Below are positions 53,901 through 61,708 of a stretch of 64,000 nt of DNA, piece after piece (the first letter of the stretch is position 1; each line of letters begins with the position of its first letter). Source of the stretch: Allorhodopirellula heiligendammensis (GTDB lineage: Bacteria; Planctomycetota; Planctomycetia; Pirellulales; Pirellulaceae). Below the pieces are notes generated by a model. It searched no databases. It saw only the letters and a list, made by a program, of their open reading frames with translations, and had not been told where the DNA came from. The translations under genes were made by a program, and so were the position numbers. The DNA is taken from the NCBI RefSeq assembly GCF_007860105.1, contig NZ_SJPU01000002.1, positions 270,837-334,836 of the forward strand, written 5' to 3'.

Positions 53901-55105
53901 TAAACCATCATGGCGATTCGGCGTTCGGACCGCTCGCTTTGTTGCAGTCGACATATCGACTTGGCCTTCGCTGCAACTGCTTCGGTTTGCTCAGGGATGG
54001 ACTCCAGCAAACTCGTTTTTGAATTGCGAGCCGAGATTAGTATGGGATCAATCATGCCAGCCAATTCACTCGATGCGTAATAATACGACAAGCTCCCTAG
54101 AGGCAATCCCTCATCGCTGGCCCTCCACTGCTCGGCGTCAAACTCCAGCGACGGCAGCGTTTGCAGTACAGGCACGCCGATCAAATCAAGCTCCGCTTTT
54201 GTTTCTTGAGGCCGAAAGACGAGGGATGCGTTGATAATTAGATCGGCATAGCGAGTAGAATTGCCATCAATCTCTCGACGAGTCATTTGCGCAAACCGTT
54301 CAGCATTCTGACGCGGACCGTAGAATGCGTAGGCATGCAGACCATGCTTGGCCAGCGACGCAATCAATGCGTCCAACCATGCGGTGTCACCGGATGATAT
54401 TGTGACAGGATTGATGGCGATGGCGACAATGCTCTTGACACTCGTTTCGCGCTCACGCTGCCCCTCCAAATTGCCGTCGAGCAACCCGGCAACGGTATCT
54501 AAACTCGTTTGAATATCCGGCCAATCAGGGTGATAAAAACCCTGTTCTGGAAATGGTTTTGCGGCGGGCAATTCTGTCGTCGCTTCCACATCGTCGAGCG
54601 ATCCGTCCGCAAGGGCAGCAACCAAAAATTCCGTGTTTGCTTGGCCACCATAACGGTAGTACTCGCGGATCCGTGCTGCCCAAGCCTCAGGCACTTGGAC
54701 GTGATCTTGTAGTGGTTTGACGTCCGGTAGATCACCGCTGCGAACCTGTTGCGTGTCTCCGATCACGACATAGGGTAATTTCGAATGCTCAATCGCAGCG
54801 CTCGCGGTGGCAATCATTCCAGGCACCACACTCGCGTGCGGAAGATCGACTAAGACCAATCGAGAGCGAGACAATGCCGCTCGCAGGTCTTCCGTCTGGA
54901 CGGAATCCACTAGCAAGAAACGCACTTCAATACCAGCCTCATGAGCAGTCGCCTGCAAGGTCGCTGCGCGGGCAGGTGCCATCAAATAGGTATGCAGCAT
55001 GGTTACCGTATCAGAATCTTCCGCAACCACATGGCCACAAGCGGACACACTCAACATCAGTAGCCAACAAGCGGCCTGAAGGCGGATCAAATCAAAACGC
55101 AGCAT
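50987..55105 (-). CDS. cobN: Secreted, membrane-anchored CobN-like tetrapyrrole chelatase
   Basis: 1372 aa. The CobN/BchH/ChlH core is clear: YNYPQGETNFGASFLNVPRS (403-422), the family signature HFGTHGTLEWAPGK (577-590), FTMWAGEAMRHHGVMEAQI and the later SDDPYAYLGGFSLAVRAAG and YLHPQWIKAQQAEGYSG. Unlike cytoplasmic CobN, it starts with a signal peptide (residues about 8-29) and ends with a TM followed by Arg residues (about 1347-1366). That places the large domain outside the cytoplasm. It overlaps the DUF2149 gene by one base (TGATG). No cobS/cobT-type AAA+ subunits of the aerobic chelatase are present. HmuS-like proteins are the closest idea. Confidence 0.85.
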   Translation of the reverse strand: MLRFDLIRLQAACWLLMLSVSACGHVVAEDSDTVTMLHTYLMAPARAATLQATAHEAGIEVRFLLVDSVQTEDLRAALSRSRLVLVDLPHASVVPGMIATASAAIEHSKLPYVVIGDTQQVRSGDLPDVKPLQDHVQVPEAWAARIREYYRYGGQANTEFLVAALADGSLDDVEATTELPAAKPFPEQGFYHPDWPDIQTSLDTVAGLLDGNLEGQRERETSVKSIVAIAINPVTISSGDTAWLDALIASLAKHGLHAYAFYGPRQNAERFAQMTRREIDGNSTRYADLIINASLVFRPQETKAELDLIGVPVLQTLPSLEFDAEQWRASDEGLPLGSLSYYYASSELAGMIDPILISARNSKTSLLESIPEQTEAVAAKAKSICRLQQSERSERRIAMMVYNYPQGETNFGASFLNVPRSLANVLQAMKLGGYETEGLDESVITSEIQSCLRSVYDPARLVAQHAEGSAELLPLGVYQAWFDQLPVATQQRIEDYWGPPSASAVQIEDDFGFVIPRLQVGNVCIMPQPLRFEITSATETEVRVKRINHTSSVPLSHTYLATYLYLRSHWQAHAVVHFGTHGTLEWAPGKQRALSVDDDPSLALGSIPNFYPYIMDNLGEATTAKRRGRATMISHLTPMFSPAGFRPGLHEMHVLMHDWETVAPGPVRNQLERQLIELFVEHHLDRDLEWSPEQIGGDFPAFMEVLHPYLDDIAQSAQPQGLAVLGDVPDPQRRFGMVMQMLRKRLIDALGEDIDEVFLIDAEQVTNSRPGRWLRLALQDPEAASRLDLRAIDRLDSSAYTSVPNRAAEKTLDPAELLELAHEAQRLDTVLAQNNEIESLLAALDGQHVPSSYGGDPVRNPESLPTGRNLYGFDPSRVPTTQAWQIGVGVLDDWIESYRHKHDGEYPQQIAFTMWAGEAMRHHGVMEAQIMHALGVRPRWNGSGRMTGFDIVPASQLGRPRLDVLMSVTGSYRDQFPHLMKWIDEAVVAVAALEASADETPSDSVNYVARHTERLRRTLEESGVAVTDAVRQSTARVFSNESGGYGTGLNNAADASDVWESQTRGGGDTAMAELFTQRMGHAYGEGLGGVPAAKLFAHQLANVDAAFMARSSNTYGVLTSDDPYAYLGGFSLAVRAAGRKPPELYVQNLRDESEVIVDSASGAIAKEMQTRYLHPQWIKAQQAEGYSGTLQVLKATKFLWGWQVTAPETVREDQWHSMMDVYVNDKYNLGTREWFQQDNHAALAQILERMIDAVRLGYWQPDAESRATLLEAYADATQASELIQRHQAVTQFVSAQREVATGAKPDAAANEVTANQPTQFVRGQELRPQRQSPDEIVDESPSMTWRTVNTIAVMMLLFVLGAFLQYRRVATG

Positions 55106-55437
55106 CAGTGTCCTTCCTCTTTGTGTGGGACGTAAACCATCGATCCATCCTTCATCCGATAGGCAGTTCCAGCCGCTGTGCCAGTGCCTTCCGACGAACT
55201 ACCGGTTGACTGAAACCGAGTCAGTGTTTCGCCTTCGCGAACAACAATCTCCATGGAAGATTCGCCCTCATTTCGAATCAGCGTGAAATCTCCGTGCATC
55301 ATTTCGGTCATCGGATGTCTCATCAAACCAATCATCAACATCGCCATTGCCACCAAGAAGACATCGACCAGATTGATCGACGATAGCATGGGATCGGTAT
55401 CTTCATCATCGAGAATTTTGATGCGGCGATCGCTCAT
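55105..55437 (-). CDS. DUF2149-like single-TM protein
   Basis: 110 aa from the ATG at 55437, which overlaps the ExbB-like stop (ATGA). Short acidic N-terminus (LDDEDTDPMLSSINLVDVFLVAMAMLMIGLM), one TM, then a small extracytoplasmic domain ending in a Gly/Met-rich hairpin and YVPHKEEGH. The layout, one TM with a membrane-proximal Asp (LVDVF), is like ExbD/TolR, and the sequence resembles DUF2149. It probably forms the second subunit of the proton channel with the upstream gene. Confidence 0.75.
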   Translation of the reverse strand: MSDRRIKILDDEDTDPMLSSINLVDVFLVAMAMLMIGLMRHPMTEMMHGDFTLIRNEGESSMEIVVREGETLTRFQSTGSSSEGTGTAAGTAYRMKDGSMVYVPHKEEGH

Positions 55438-55892
55438 GACTGCGTCTCCATCCAGTAGCTCAGCTCCTGCAGCAGCCAACGGCGGCGGACGGTGTAGATA
55501 GCGAACGCGATCGACGCAGCGACCAACGCCACGATCACGGTAGCGAAGGCATCGGCCAGACCGGCGGCAGCGGTGTCTGTTTGCCCGGCGGAAACCGCTG
55601 CCAAGGCCGGTCCGAGCGGGATCATCGTGGCGACCAAACCGAGCATGGGCGCCACTCGGCTGCACAGTTTCAGTCCCTCCAACTCGCCGAGCACAATCAA
55701 TTCCATCTCTTCAAGCGATCGTCCAGCACCCGCTGGAAGTATCAGGATACGATTAGGACGCCCCATTCGCTGAAACGACTCGACGAGGAAGCCACCCAGC
55801 TTCAAGATGGCGTAGCCAAACGATAGCAGCACCAACAGCATGATCGGCCACCAGAATGCCTGCGCGAGGTCAAAAAGCAATTTTTCTATCAT
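55434..55892 (-). CDS. MotA/TolQ/ExbB-family proton channel subunit
   Basis: 152 aa. Three TMs: residues about 13-32 (WWPIMLLVLLSFGYAILKLG), 80-105 and 115-135 (FATVIVALVAASIAFAIYTV). The conserved cytoplasmic-proximal segment ELEGLKLCSRVAPMLGLVATMIPLGPALAAVS is the ExbB/TolQ/MotA pattern, in which a Thr/Ser-Pro motif lines the channel. It is shorter than ExbB. With DUF2149 it probably uses the proton gradient to energise the anchored chelatase encoded next. It lies 21 bases after the decarboxylase-BluB gene. Confidence 0.85.
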   Translation of the reverse strand: MIEKLLFDLAQAFWWPIMLLVLLSFGYAILKLGGFLVESFQRMGRPNRILILPAGAGRSLEEMELIVLGELEGLKLCSRVAPMLGLVATMIPLGPALAAVSAGQTDTAAAGLADAFATVIVALVAASIAFAIYTVRRRWLLQELSYWMETQS

Positions 55893-55913
55893 GAATAAGG
55901 TTCACTTGATGAG

Positions 55914-57695
55914 TTAACGGGTGATCCAGTGCTCGCTGACATCGCGACGTTCCTCCCAGTTTCGGAGTTGTAGTTCGGGAATTGTTCGATCGGGATGCAA
56001 CGGGTATCCCACGCACAGGTAGGCAATCAATTCCCATTGCGGCGGAACGTTCAAAAGCCTGCCAATCTGCTCTGGTCTCACAATCGAAACCCAACCCACA
56101 CCCACGCCGTCGCAACGCGCCGCCAGCCAGAAATTTTGGATTGCAGCCACCACGGAGTAGGCGACCGTCTCGGGCATCGTGCGACGCCCCAGACCGCGAC
56201 CTTGGTGCGGATCCGGTTCAACAAATACTGCCAATTGCTCCGGTGCTTCGCGTAAGCCAGCCAGCTTCAAACTCAGATAGTTTTCTCGAGCCACACCTTC
56301 ATAACCTGCTGCTGCGGTAGCATTCTGAGATTCAAACTCCCGCACGATGTGGCGGCGAGTTTCGGCATCACGCACCGATACGAATCGCCAAGGCTCCGAC
56401 AATCCCACCGACGGAGCCAGTACAGCGGCGTCGATCCACCGCGCCAGTAGCTCGGGGGGAATCGCGTCCGAAGAAAACCGCCGCACGTCCCGTCGCATCC
56501 GGAACAACTCATATAGTTGTGTGCGGAACGAGTCACCTTCGAAATCATCGGAGTCGTCTATCTTTCCTCTAAGGGTGAGATCAGAACTGCGATGCGAAGT
56601 GCTGAGGGAAGGAGTGTCCAACGCGGTCAGGAATCGGTCGGTCGCCGCAGCATCTCCGACCGCGATCCGAACATAATTTGACAGGCCAAAAGAATGGCAA
56701 TCGCGGACCAACACTCCCTGACGGAGCAGCCGATTGCGAAACACCCCAGCGTTCTCGACTGGCATCAGAAAAAAGCCAGTATCCGTGACGAGAGGCTGGA
56801 AGCCGCGGCGAGTTAGCTCGTCTATCAATCGACCTCGCTGCTCACGCATTCTCAGCATCGCGTGGTCGTAGTGCTGCTGGGCAGCCAATGCAGCTGCGCC
56901 TGCTGCTTGTGCGATCGCGTTGACTGACCACGGCACACGACATGCGCTGATCGATCTTACGCGTGCTGCTGACGCGACCAAATACCCCAGCCGCAGGCCC
57001 GCCATGGAATGGGACTTTGTTAAGGAACGAAGTACCACCAAATTCTCAAACGTGTCATGGATTAACGACTCAGTCGCCTCCGAAAATTCGATATACGACT
57101 CATCGATAATAAATGTCGTGCGTGGGAATTTTGCAATCCACTGGCGGATCACGTCCGCGCCGATGGCTTGTCCAGTGGGATTGTTTGGATTGCAAATCCA
57201 GATAACGCGATAGGCTTTTCGGCGCAACTCCATCTCGACGGTTTCGGTTGGCACAGCAAACCCGTCGGCTTGATCGGCAAGAATCACGGTTGACTGCAGG
57301 CCGGCCAGACACGACGCTCGCTCATACTCCGAGAACGTCGGCCCCAGAATGACGCTTTGTGTTGTAGGCGCGTCAGCCCCGTCACGCTGCGCTCCCACGC
57401 CATGGGCGGCAAGCAAATGGATCAGCTCGCAGCAGCCATTGCCCACCAGCACGCGTTCCTGGGCAACGTCATGTCGCTCCGCAATCGCAGTACGTAGCAC
57501 GCTGGAGTTTCGATCCGGGTATGGTGAGATCGCGGCCGATTCGATCGCCTGCTGAACAGCCTTGGGATGATCCACTCGCAACAAATTGGAGCTGAGGTCG
57601 AGCACAGTGTCGGGGGCGATACCCTGGCGACGTAGCTCATCCCAGTCGATACCACCATGAACCGCCTCGTTTGAATCCAGGTGCTGTAAATTCAC
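55914..57695 (-). CDS. Fused threonine-phosphate decarboxylase (CobD/CobC-type) and BluB
   Basis: 593 aa from a GTG at 57695 that shares GTGA with the cbiB stop. The N-terminal half (about 1-365) is a PLP aminotransferase-fold decarboxylase with WICNPNNPTG (about 167-176), FIIDESYIEF and the PLP Lys in RSLTKSHSMAGLRLGY (about Lys227). It makes aminopropanol phosphate for the nucleotide loop. The C-terminal part (about 390-593) is BluB: FRMRRDVRRF, APSVGLSEPWRFV and GVGVGWVSI, which makes dimethylbenzimidazole from FMN. Fusion of these two steps is unusual. Confidence 0.9.
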   Translation of the reverse strand: MNLQHLDSNEAVHGGIDWDELRRQGIAPDTVLDLSSNLLRVDHPKAVQQAIESAAISPYPDRNSSVLRTAIAERHDVAQERVLVGNGCCELIHLLAAHGVGAQRDGADAPTTQSVILGPTFSEYERASCLAGLQSTVILADQADGFAVPTETVEMELRRKAYRVIWICNPNNPTGQAIGADVIRQWIAKFPRTTFIIDESYIEFSEATESLIHDTFENLVVLRSLTKSHSMAGLRLGYLVASAARVRSISACRVPWSVNAIAQAAGAAALAAQQHYDHAMLRMREQRGRLIDELTRRGFQPLVTDTGFFLMPVENAGVFRNRLLRQGVLVRDCHSFGLSNYVRIAVGDAAATDRFLTALDTPSLSTSHRSSDLTLRGKIDDSDDFEGDSFRTQLYELFRMRRDVRRFSSDAIPPELLARWIDAAVLAPSVGLSEPWRFVSVRDAETRRHIVREFESQNATAAAGYEGVARENYLSLKLAGLREAPEQLAVFVEPDPHQGRGLGRRTMPETVAYSVVAAIQNFWLAARCDGVGVGWVSIVRPEQIGRLLNVPPQWELIAYLCVGYPLHPDRTIPELQLRNWEERRDVSEHWITR

Positions 57696-58681
57696 GGCTG
57701 ATTTCCTAAACCTGTACACCAATGGATCAGATAACCGCTGAGGCAGGTTAACGTCACTGCTAAAACAATTGTGCGTTGGTAAAGGGTTATCATCCGCTCG
57801 ATATCCGGCGCCGCTGGCGGCGGGAACTGGCTGCCGATCCGATAGTGGCTGCGTTTCTCCAAACAAACACCCAGCGATCCGGCAGCGGCACTCATTGGCT
57901 GACCCGCATTCGGACTGGCCGTTGCCCTGGCGTCGCTGCGCCAAGTCTTCCAAGCACGCACACGATCGCCATGGCCCACGCTCGCAGCAACCATTAACAG
58001 CGCGGTGATCCGGGCTGGAAGAACATTGAGCACATCATCGAGTCGAGCCGCTGGCTTGCCCAACCATTCCAGTCGCTCGGTACGGTAACCCAGCATCGCA
58101 TCGCAGGTATTGATGAACCGATAAATCAACGCTCCTGGCAAACCGGCCACGACAAAGAAAAGCAGCGGCGCAATGACGGAATCAGACGTATTCTCGGCTA
58201 CTGACTCAATCGTCGCTGCGGAAACTTCCGCGGCTGATAATTCCGACACATCGCGACTGACTAAATGAAACGCTAATTGCTCTCGCGCTTTGAACAAATT
58301 CTTGTCAAGCAGTTCGGTTGCGACCGATCGCGCCGCATCTTGCAACGATCGAAATCCAAAACAGCATTTTAGCACCATCGCCTGAATCAACACCCCCAAG
58401 CCCCCGTTCGCATTCGCCTGCACTACCCAACCCAACATTCCGCATAAAACCGCCCCCACCACCACGATCCCACACCCGCACAAGAACTCTCCGCAGCGAT
58501 GATCTGCGCGACCTGCTGCCTTCTTGACATTTGCGAACCGACTGTCCCACACCCGATTCCACCAGCTAATCAACGATCCCATCCAAGCGACCGGATGCCA
58601 ACGGTTGGGTGGTTCCCCAAACGCGACGTCCAAAGTCACGGCAATCAAAATCACTGCTGGGGTCCACGCGTAATTCAGCAT
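57692..58681 (-). CDS. cbiB: Adenosylcobinamide-phosphate synthase (CbiB/CobD)
   Basis: 329 aa, polytopic membrane protein. Motifs: LDVAFGEPPNRWHPVAWMGSLI near the N-terminus, VSRDVSELSAAEVSAATIESVAENTSDSVIAPLLFF and INTCDAMLGYRTER. It links aminopropanol (phosphate) to the corrin acid side chain, the step just before CobU. It overlaps btuD by seven bases and the fusion gene by four. Confidence 0.95.
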   Translation of the reverse strand: MLNYAWTPAVILIAVTLDVAFGEPPNRWHPVAWMGSLISWWNRVWDSRFANVKKAAGRADHRCGEFLCGCGIVVVGAVLCGMLGWVVQANANGGLGVLIQAMVLKCCFGFRSLQDAARSVATELLDKNLFKAREQLAFHLVSRDVSELSAAEVSAATIESVAENTSDSVIAPLLFFVVAGLPGALIYRFINTCDAMLGYRTERLEWLGKPAARLDDVLNVLPARITALLMVAASVGHGDRVRAWKTWRSDARATASPNAGQPMSAAAGSLGVCLEKRSHYRIGSQFPPPAAPDIERMITLYQRTIVLAVTLTCLSGYLIHWCTGLGNQP

Positions 58682-59472
58682 GCGACATCCCCTGGCAAGA
58701 CAGGCACGATCACCGGCGTTGCATAGACCGGATGCTGCATAATGGAGACATCAATCCCGTAGGTCTGCTTGATTCGCTCGCGAGTCAGAACCTCGGCGAC
58801 ACTCCCCGATGCGAAGACGCGTTGATCGGCTAACAGCGAGATCCGATCGGCGAACATGGCTGCTTGATTCAAATCGTGGAGCGTCACGATGGCGATCAGT
58901 TGCTTCTCTCGCACCAGCCGACGAATGTGATCAAGACATTCGTACTGGTGTCTTAAATCCAATCCACTGGTTGGTTCATCCAACAACAGCGCCGACGCTC
59001 CTTGTGTCAGCGATCGCGCCAGAATAGCCCGTCGCCATTGGCCTCCCGATAACGTCGTGATCGCTTGTTCTTGAAACGGCGTCATCTGCGTCACGGCCAA
59101 TGCCTCGTCGACGATGTGTTCATCGGCTTCGTTGAGCGGCATTAACCAACCGCGATGAGCGGCTCGCCCCAACCGCACTAACTCGCGCACCGAGATTGCG
59201 GACTCGCAACGTTCCGCTTGGGGCATCAATGCCAGACGCTGTGCACGATCGCGTGTCGACCACTCGTCGACAGGCCTCCCGTCCAACCACACTCTGCCCC
59301 CACCGGGACACAGATGCCCCGCCAATATGCGCAGCAAGGTCGTCTTGCCAGCCCCGTTGCCGCCGAGCAGCACCATCAGCTCACCCGGCCGCAACTCCAG
59401 TGACAATTCACGAATCACATCACGTTCGGTATCGAAACCAAACGTCAAGTTCTCGGCACGCAAGATCGTCAT
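58675..59472 (-). CDS. btuD: Cobalamin/corrinoid ABC transporter ATP-binding protein
   Basis: 265 aa from the ATG at 59472, which overlaps the permease stop (ATGA). Walker A LGGNGAGKTTLLR, Q-loop LALMPQAE, signature LSGGQWRRAILARSL and Walker B ALLLDEPTSG follow, then a His switch (VTLHD). It belongs to the FecE/BtuD group that powers corrinoid or ferric-siderophore uptake. Its position inside the cobalamin operon makes corrinoid the likely substrate. Confidence 0.9.
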   Translation of the reverse strand: MTILRAENLTFGFDTERDVIRELSLELRPGELMVLLGGNGAGKTTLLRILAGHLCPGGGRVWLDGRPVDEWSTRDRAQRLALMPQAERCESAISVRELVRLGRAAHRGWLMPLNEADEHIVDEALAVTQMTPFQEQAITTLSGGQWRRAILARSLTQGASALLLDEPTSGLDLRHQYECLDHIRRLVREKQLIAIVTLHDLNQAAMFADRISLLADQRVFASGSVAEVLTRERIKQTYGIDVSIMQHPVYATPVIVPVLPGDVAC

Positions 59473-60503
59473 GCCGTCGCTCCCATCAACGCACCACGCC
59501 GGTCGCGGAGCAGCAGCCATAGGAAGAAGGGGCACCCCAGGATCGCCGTCACAATTCCCACCGGTAACTCGGCAGGGGCCATGATCGTGCGAGCAACCGC
59601 ATCGGCCAGTAGCATCAGCGAAGCGCCAATGCAAACACTCATTGGGATCAAATGCACGTGCCGCGTCCCCACCAACGAGCGTGCGATGTGCGGCGAGATC
59701 AACCCCACAAACCCGATCACCCCCGACGAAGCGACAGCGCCTGCCGTCGCGATACTTGAGGCTGCAATGATCAGCCAACGGAAGCGACGCAAATCCAATC
59801 CAAGCGAACGTGAAGCGGTATCTCCCAGCGCGAAGGCGTCCAAGGGTCTGGCCAGGGCAAAGATAGAGAGCGTCCCCATCCCGCCAAGTACTCCCACCAT
59901 CGCCGCACTGCCCCAGTGGCTGCTGGCCAACGAGCCCATCAACCACGACAAAATCACGACTGCCTTCTGGTCAAACAGGAACATCAATGCCGAGACGATC
60001 GCCCCAGCCATGCTGCTGATTACGACGCCTGCCAACAGCAGAGAAGTTGTTGAATCCGTGCGGCCCAAGCCGCCAATAGCAAGTACCAGCATCACCACCC
60101 CGATCGACCCGATCATGGCCATCAAGGCTGTCGCACCAAGTGACCAAAGCGACGCCTGTAGGCCCCAGATCACGACCACCGCTACGCCGAGGGAAGCGCC
60201 ACTGGACGCACCGATCACATATGGCTCTGCCAAAGGGTTGCGAAACAATCCCTGGAAACCAACGCCAGCTGCCGCGAGCGAACCACCGACAAGCATCGCT
60301 GCGATCGTGCGAGGCAGTCGCAACTGCGTCAAGATGATCCACTCGGTTTCATCGAGCGGCGACCGCCCCACCAACGCATCCACCAATCGTGAAGCTGAGA
60401 TGGACGTCGCGCCGACGAAGCATACCGACGCCGCAATAGCCAAGGTGGCGACTGCCGCCAGAACAATTCGCATCAGCAGCGATGTCGTACTGAAGCCTCT
60501 CAT
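59469..60503 (-). CDS. btuC: Corrinoid ABC transporter permease (FecCD family)
   Basis: 344 aa with about nine to ten TMs. Motifs: RLPRTIAAMLVGGSLAAAGVGFQGLFRNPLAEPYVIGASSGA and IGFVGLISPHIARSLVGTRH, the FecCD/BtuC signatures including the cytoplasmic coupling loop. It is overlapped at both ends by ATGA, with btuF upstream and btuD downstream. Function: inner-membrane passage of corrinoids released by BtuF. Confidence 0.92.
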   Translation of the reverse strand: MRGFSTTSLLMRIVLAAVATLAIAASVCFVGATSISASRLVDALVGRSPLDETEWIILTQLRLPRTIAAMLVGGSLAAAGVGFQGLFRNPLAEPYVIGASSGASLGVAVVVIWGLQASLWSLGATALMAMIGSIGVVMLVLAIGGLGRTDSTTSLLLAGVVISSMAGAIVSALMFLFDQKAVVILSWLMGSLASSHWGSAAMVGVLGGMGTLSIFALARPLDAFALGDTASRSLGLDLRRFRWLIIAASSIATAGAVASSGVIGFVGLISPHIARSLVGTRHVHLIPMSVCIGASLMLLADAVARTIMAPAELPVGIVTAILGCPFFLWLLLRDRRGALMGATA

Positions 60504-61708
60504 GGCGTCTCGGCAACCACATCCGGAGTCAACTCAGCAATCTCCGCGGCGGTATTGGGGTACGCAGCCACAATAATTTCCGCCACCGCGTCGAGCACGC
60601 GCGGGCCACAACGCGAAATCAAGTCACCCGAGATCACATAAATGCGATGTTCGTTTACCGCATTGATGGCTCCCCACCCCGGCCGGGCACCGAAGGATTC
60701 AATGTCGACACGCTTCAAGTGCGACGTCGGTGCCAAAATCAGATCAGGGTTACCACGGATTACCGTTTCCGCATTAATTCTGGGATATGCGATGTCAGTG
60801 TCCGTGATGATATTTTGTAATCCCGCCAGCAACAGCAGTTCGGCGATAAACGAATCGGGGCCAGCCGTCATCAATGGTTCATCCCAGACCTCATAGAACA
60901 CACTCAATGATGGTTCAGGACGCACCCGCTCGACGATCCGTCGGAGTGACTGATGTTTCGTTTGCATCGTCGCCACCAATGTTTCGGCTTCGCTAACGTG
61001 CCCTGTCAGCCGGCCCAACCAATCGGCCTCCTCAAACAGCTCATCGAGGTTCTTAGGCCCGATTGCGAGCGTCGAGATGTGGAGCCGGTCGAGCGACTCG
61101 AGCAGGGGCTGGTGCCTGTCCCACTTGCACAAGACCAAGTCAGGCTGGGCGGCAATGATGGCTTCAACGCTAATACTCTCCAATGTTCCGCCGCCGACGC
61201 GAGGAAGCTCAAGGGCGGCAGAAGGGAAGTCACTATGAGTCGTCGCCCCCACCAATGAGGAACCGGCACCGATGGCATAAAGTAACTCGGTCGTCGCTGG
61301 TGACAAACTTATGATTCGTCGCGCTGGTTCACCGACGCGAATCGTTCGATCCAGTCGATCAACGATGACGTGCTGTGTCTCGGGTTGCACGCGTGAGGCG
61401 ATCGGTTGGGATGCGCGACCGCAACCTGACGCGGCAAACACCAATCCAATCGTCAAAAGAACGCAAGCCTGAACTGATAAATCATTGGGCTTGAATCGAC
61501 GTTTCGCCGCACGATTCTCAAGTTGCGTTGCTTCAGTGTTCTGACTCGCTACAGCGTCTGTACGATGGAGCGTAGGATGGGACCATTGTTCCGTCCGGGA
61601 CCTCACTTCTGCACGCTCGGGACAATAGTCCCACGCTACGCATCCAGGACCGCGTCGCAACATATCGGATCGCAAGCCCCGCGTAGACAGTTCATTAAGG
61701 TCAATCAC
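60500..61708 (-). CDS. btuF: Corrinoid-binding lipoprotein BtuF-like, with odd N-terminal extension
   Basis: 402 aa. Residues 79-96 form a lipoprotein signal ending FAASGC, with Cys96; the mature domain (about 110-385) has RRIISLSPATTELLYAIGAG, VGATTHSDFPSAALELPRVGG and PDLVLCKWDRH, typical of BtuF/FepB-like binding proteins. The 78 residues before the signal are unusual. Residues about 21-48 are encoded by an 81-base palindromic element (61566-61646). The only start codons with coupling to cobU (ATG at 61708, overlap ATGA) lie upstream of it, so it is translated. Confidence 0.88.
   Translation of the reverse strand: MIDLNELSTRGLRSDMLRRGPGCVAWDYCPERAEVRSRTEQWSHPTLHRTDAVASQNTEATQLENRAAKRRFKPNDLSVQACVLLTIGLVFAASGCGRASQPIASRVQPETQHVIVDRLDRTIRVGEPARRIISLSPATTELLYAIGAGSSLVGATTHSDFPSAALELPRVGGGTLESISVEAIIAAQPDLVLCKWDRHQPLLESLDRLHISTLAIGPKNLDELFEEADWLGRLTGHVSEAETLVATMQTKHQSLRRIVERVRPEPSLSVFYEVWDEPLMTAGPDSFIAELLLLAGLQNIITDTDIAYPRINAETVIRGNPDLILAPTSHLKRVDIESFGARPGWGAINAVNEHRIYVISGDLISRCGPRVLDAVAEIIVAAYPNTAAEIAELTPDVVAETP
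61566..61646. repeat. Long palindromic element within btuF
   Basis: Two arms of about 28 bases pair around a 24-base loop. From outside in: TGGA with TCCA (61566-61569, 61643-61646), GCGTAG with CTACGC, then TGGGACCATTGTTCCG against CGGGACAATAGTCCCA with only one mismatch and one G-T. It is inserted in frame at the 5' end of btuF. Such units look like REP/MITE-type dispersed palindromes; copy number elsewhere cannot be checked here. Confidence 0.75.

Noticed and set aside
55438-55665. N-terminal extension of the DUF2149 protein
   Set aside because: It overlaps the ExbB-like gene in another frame and is Arg/Gly-rich; the ATG at 55437 has the ATGA overlap.
58675-59946. 423-residue version of the ATPase
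   Set aside because: The first 158 codons overlap the permease gene in another frame; the ATG at 59472 overlaps the permease stop and begins the ABC domain.
59581-60576. 331-residue ORF antisense to btuC
   Set aside because: btuC has full FecCD motifs and overlapping operon starts on the minus strand.
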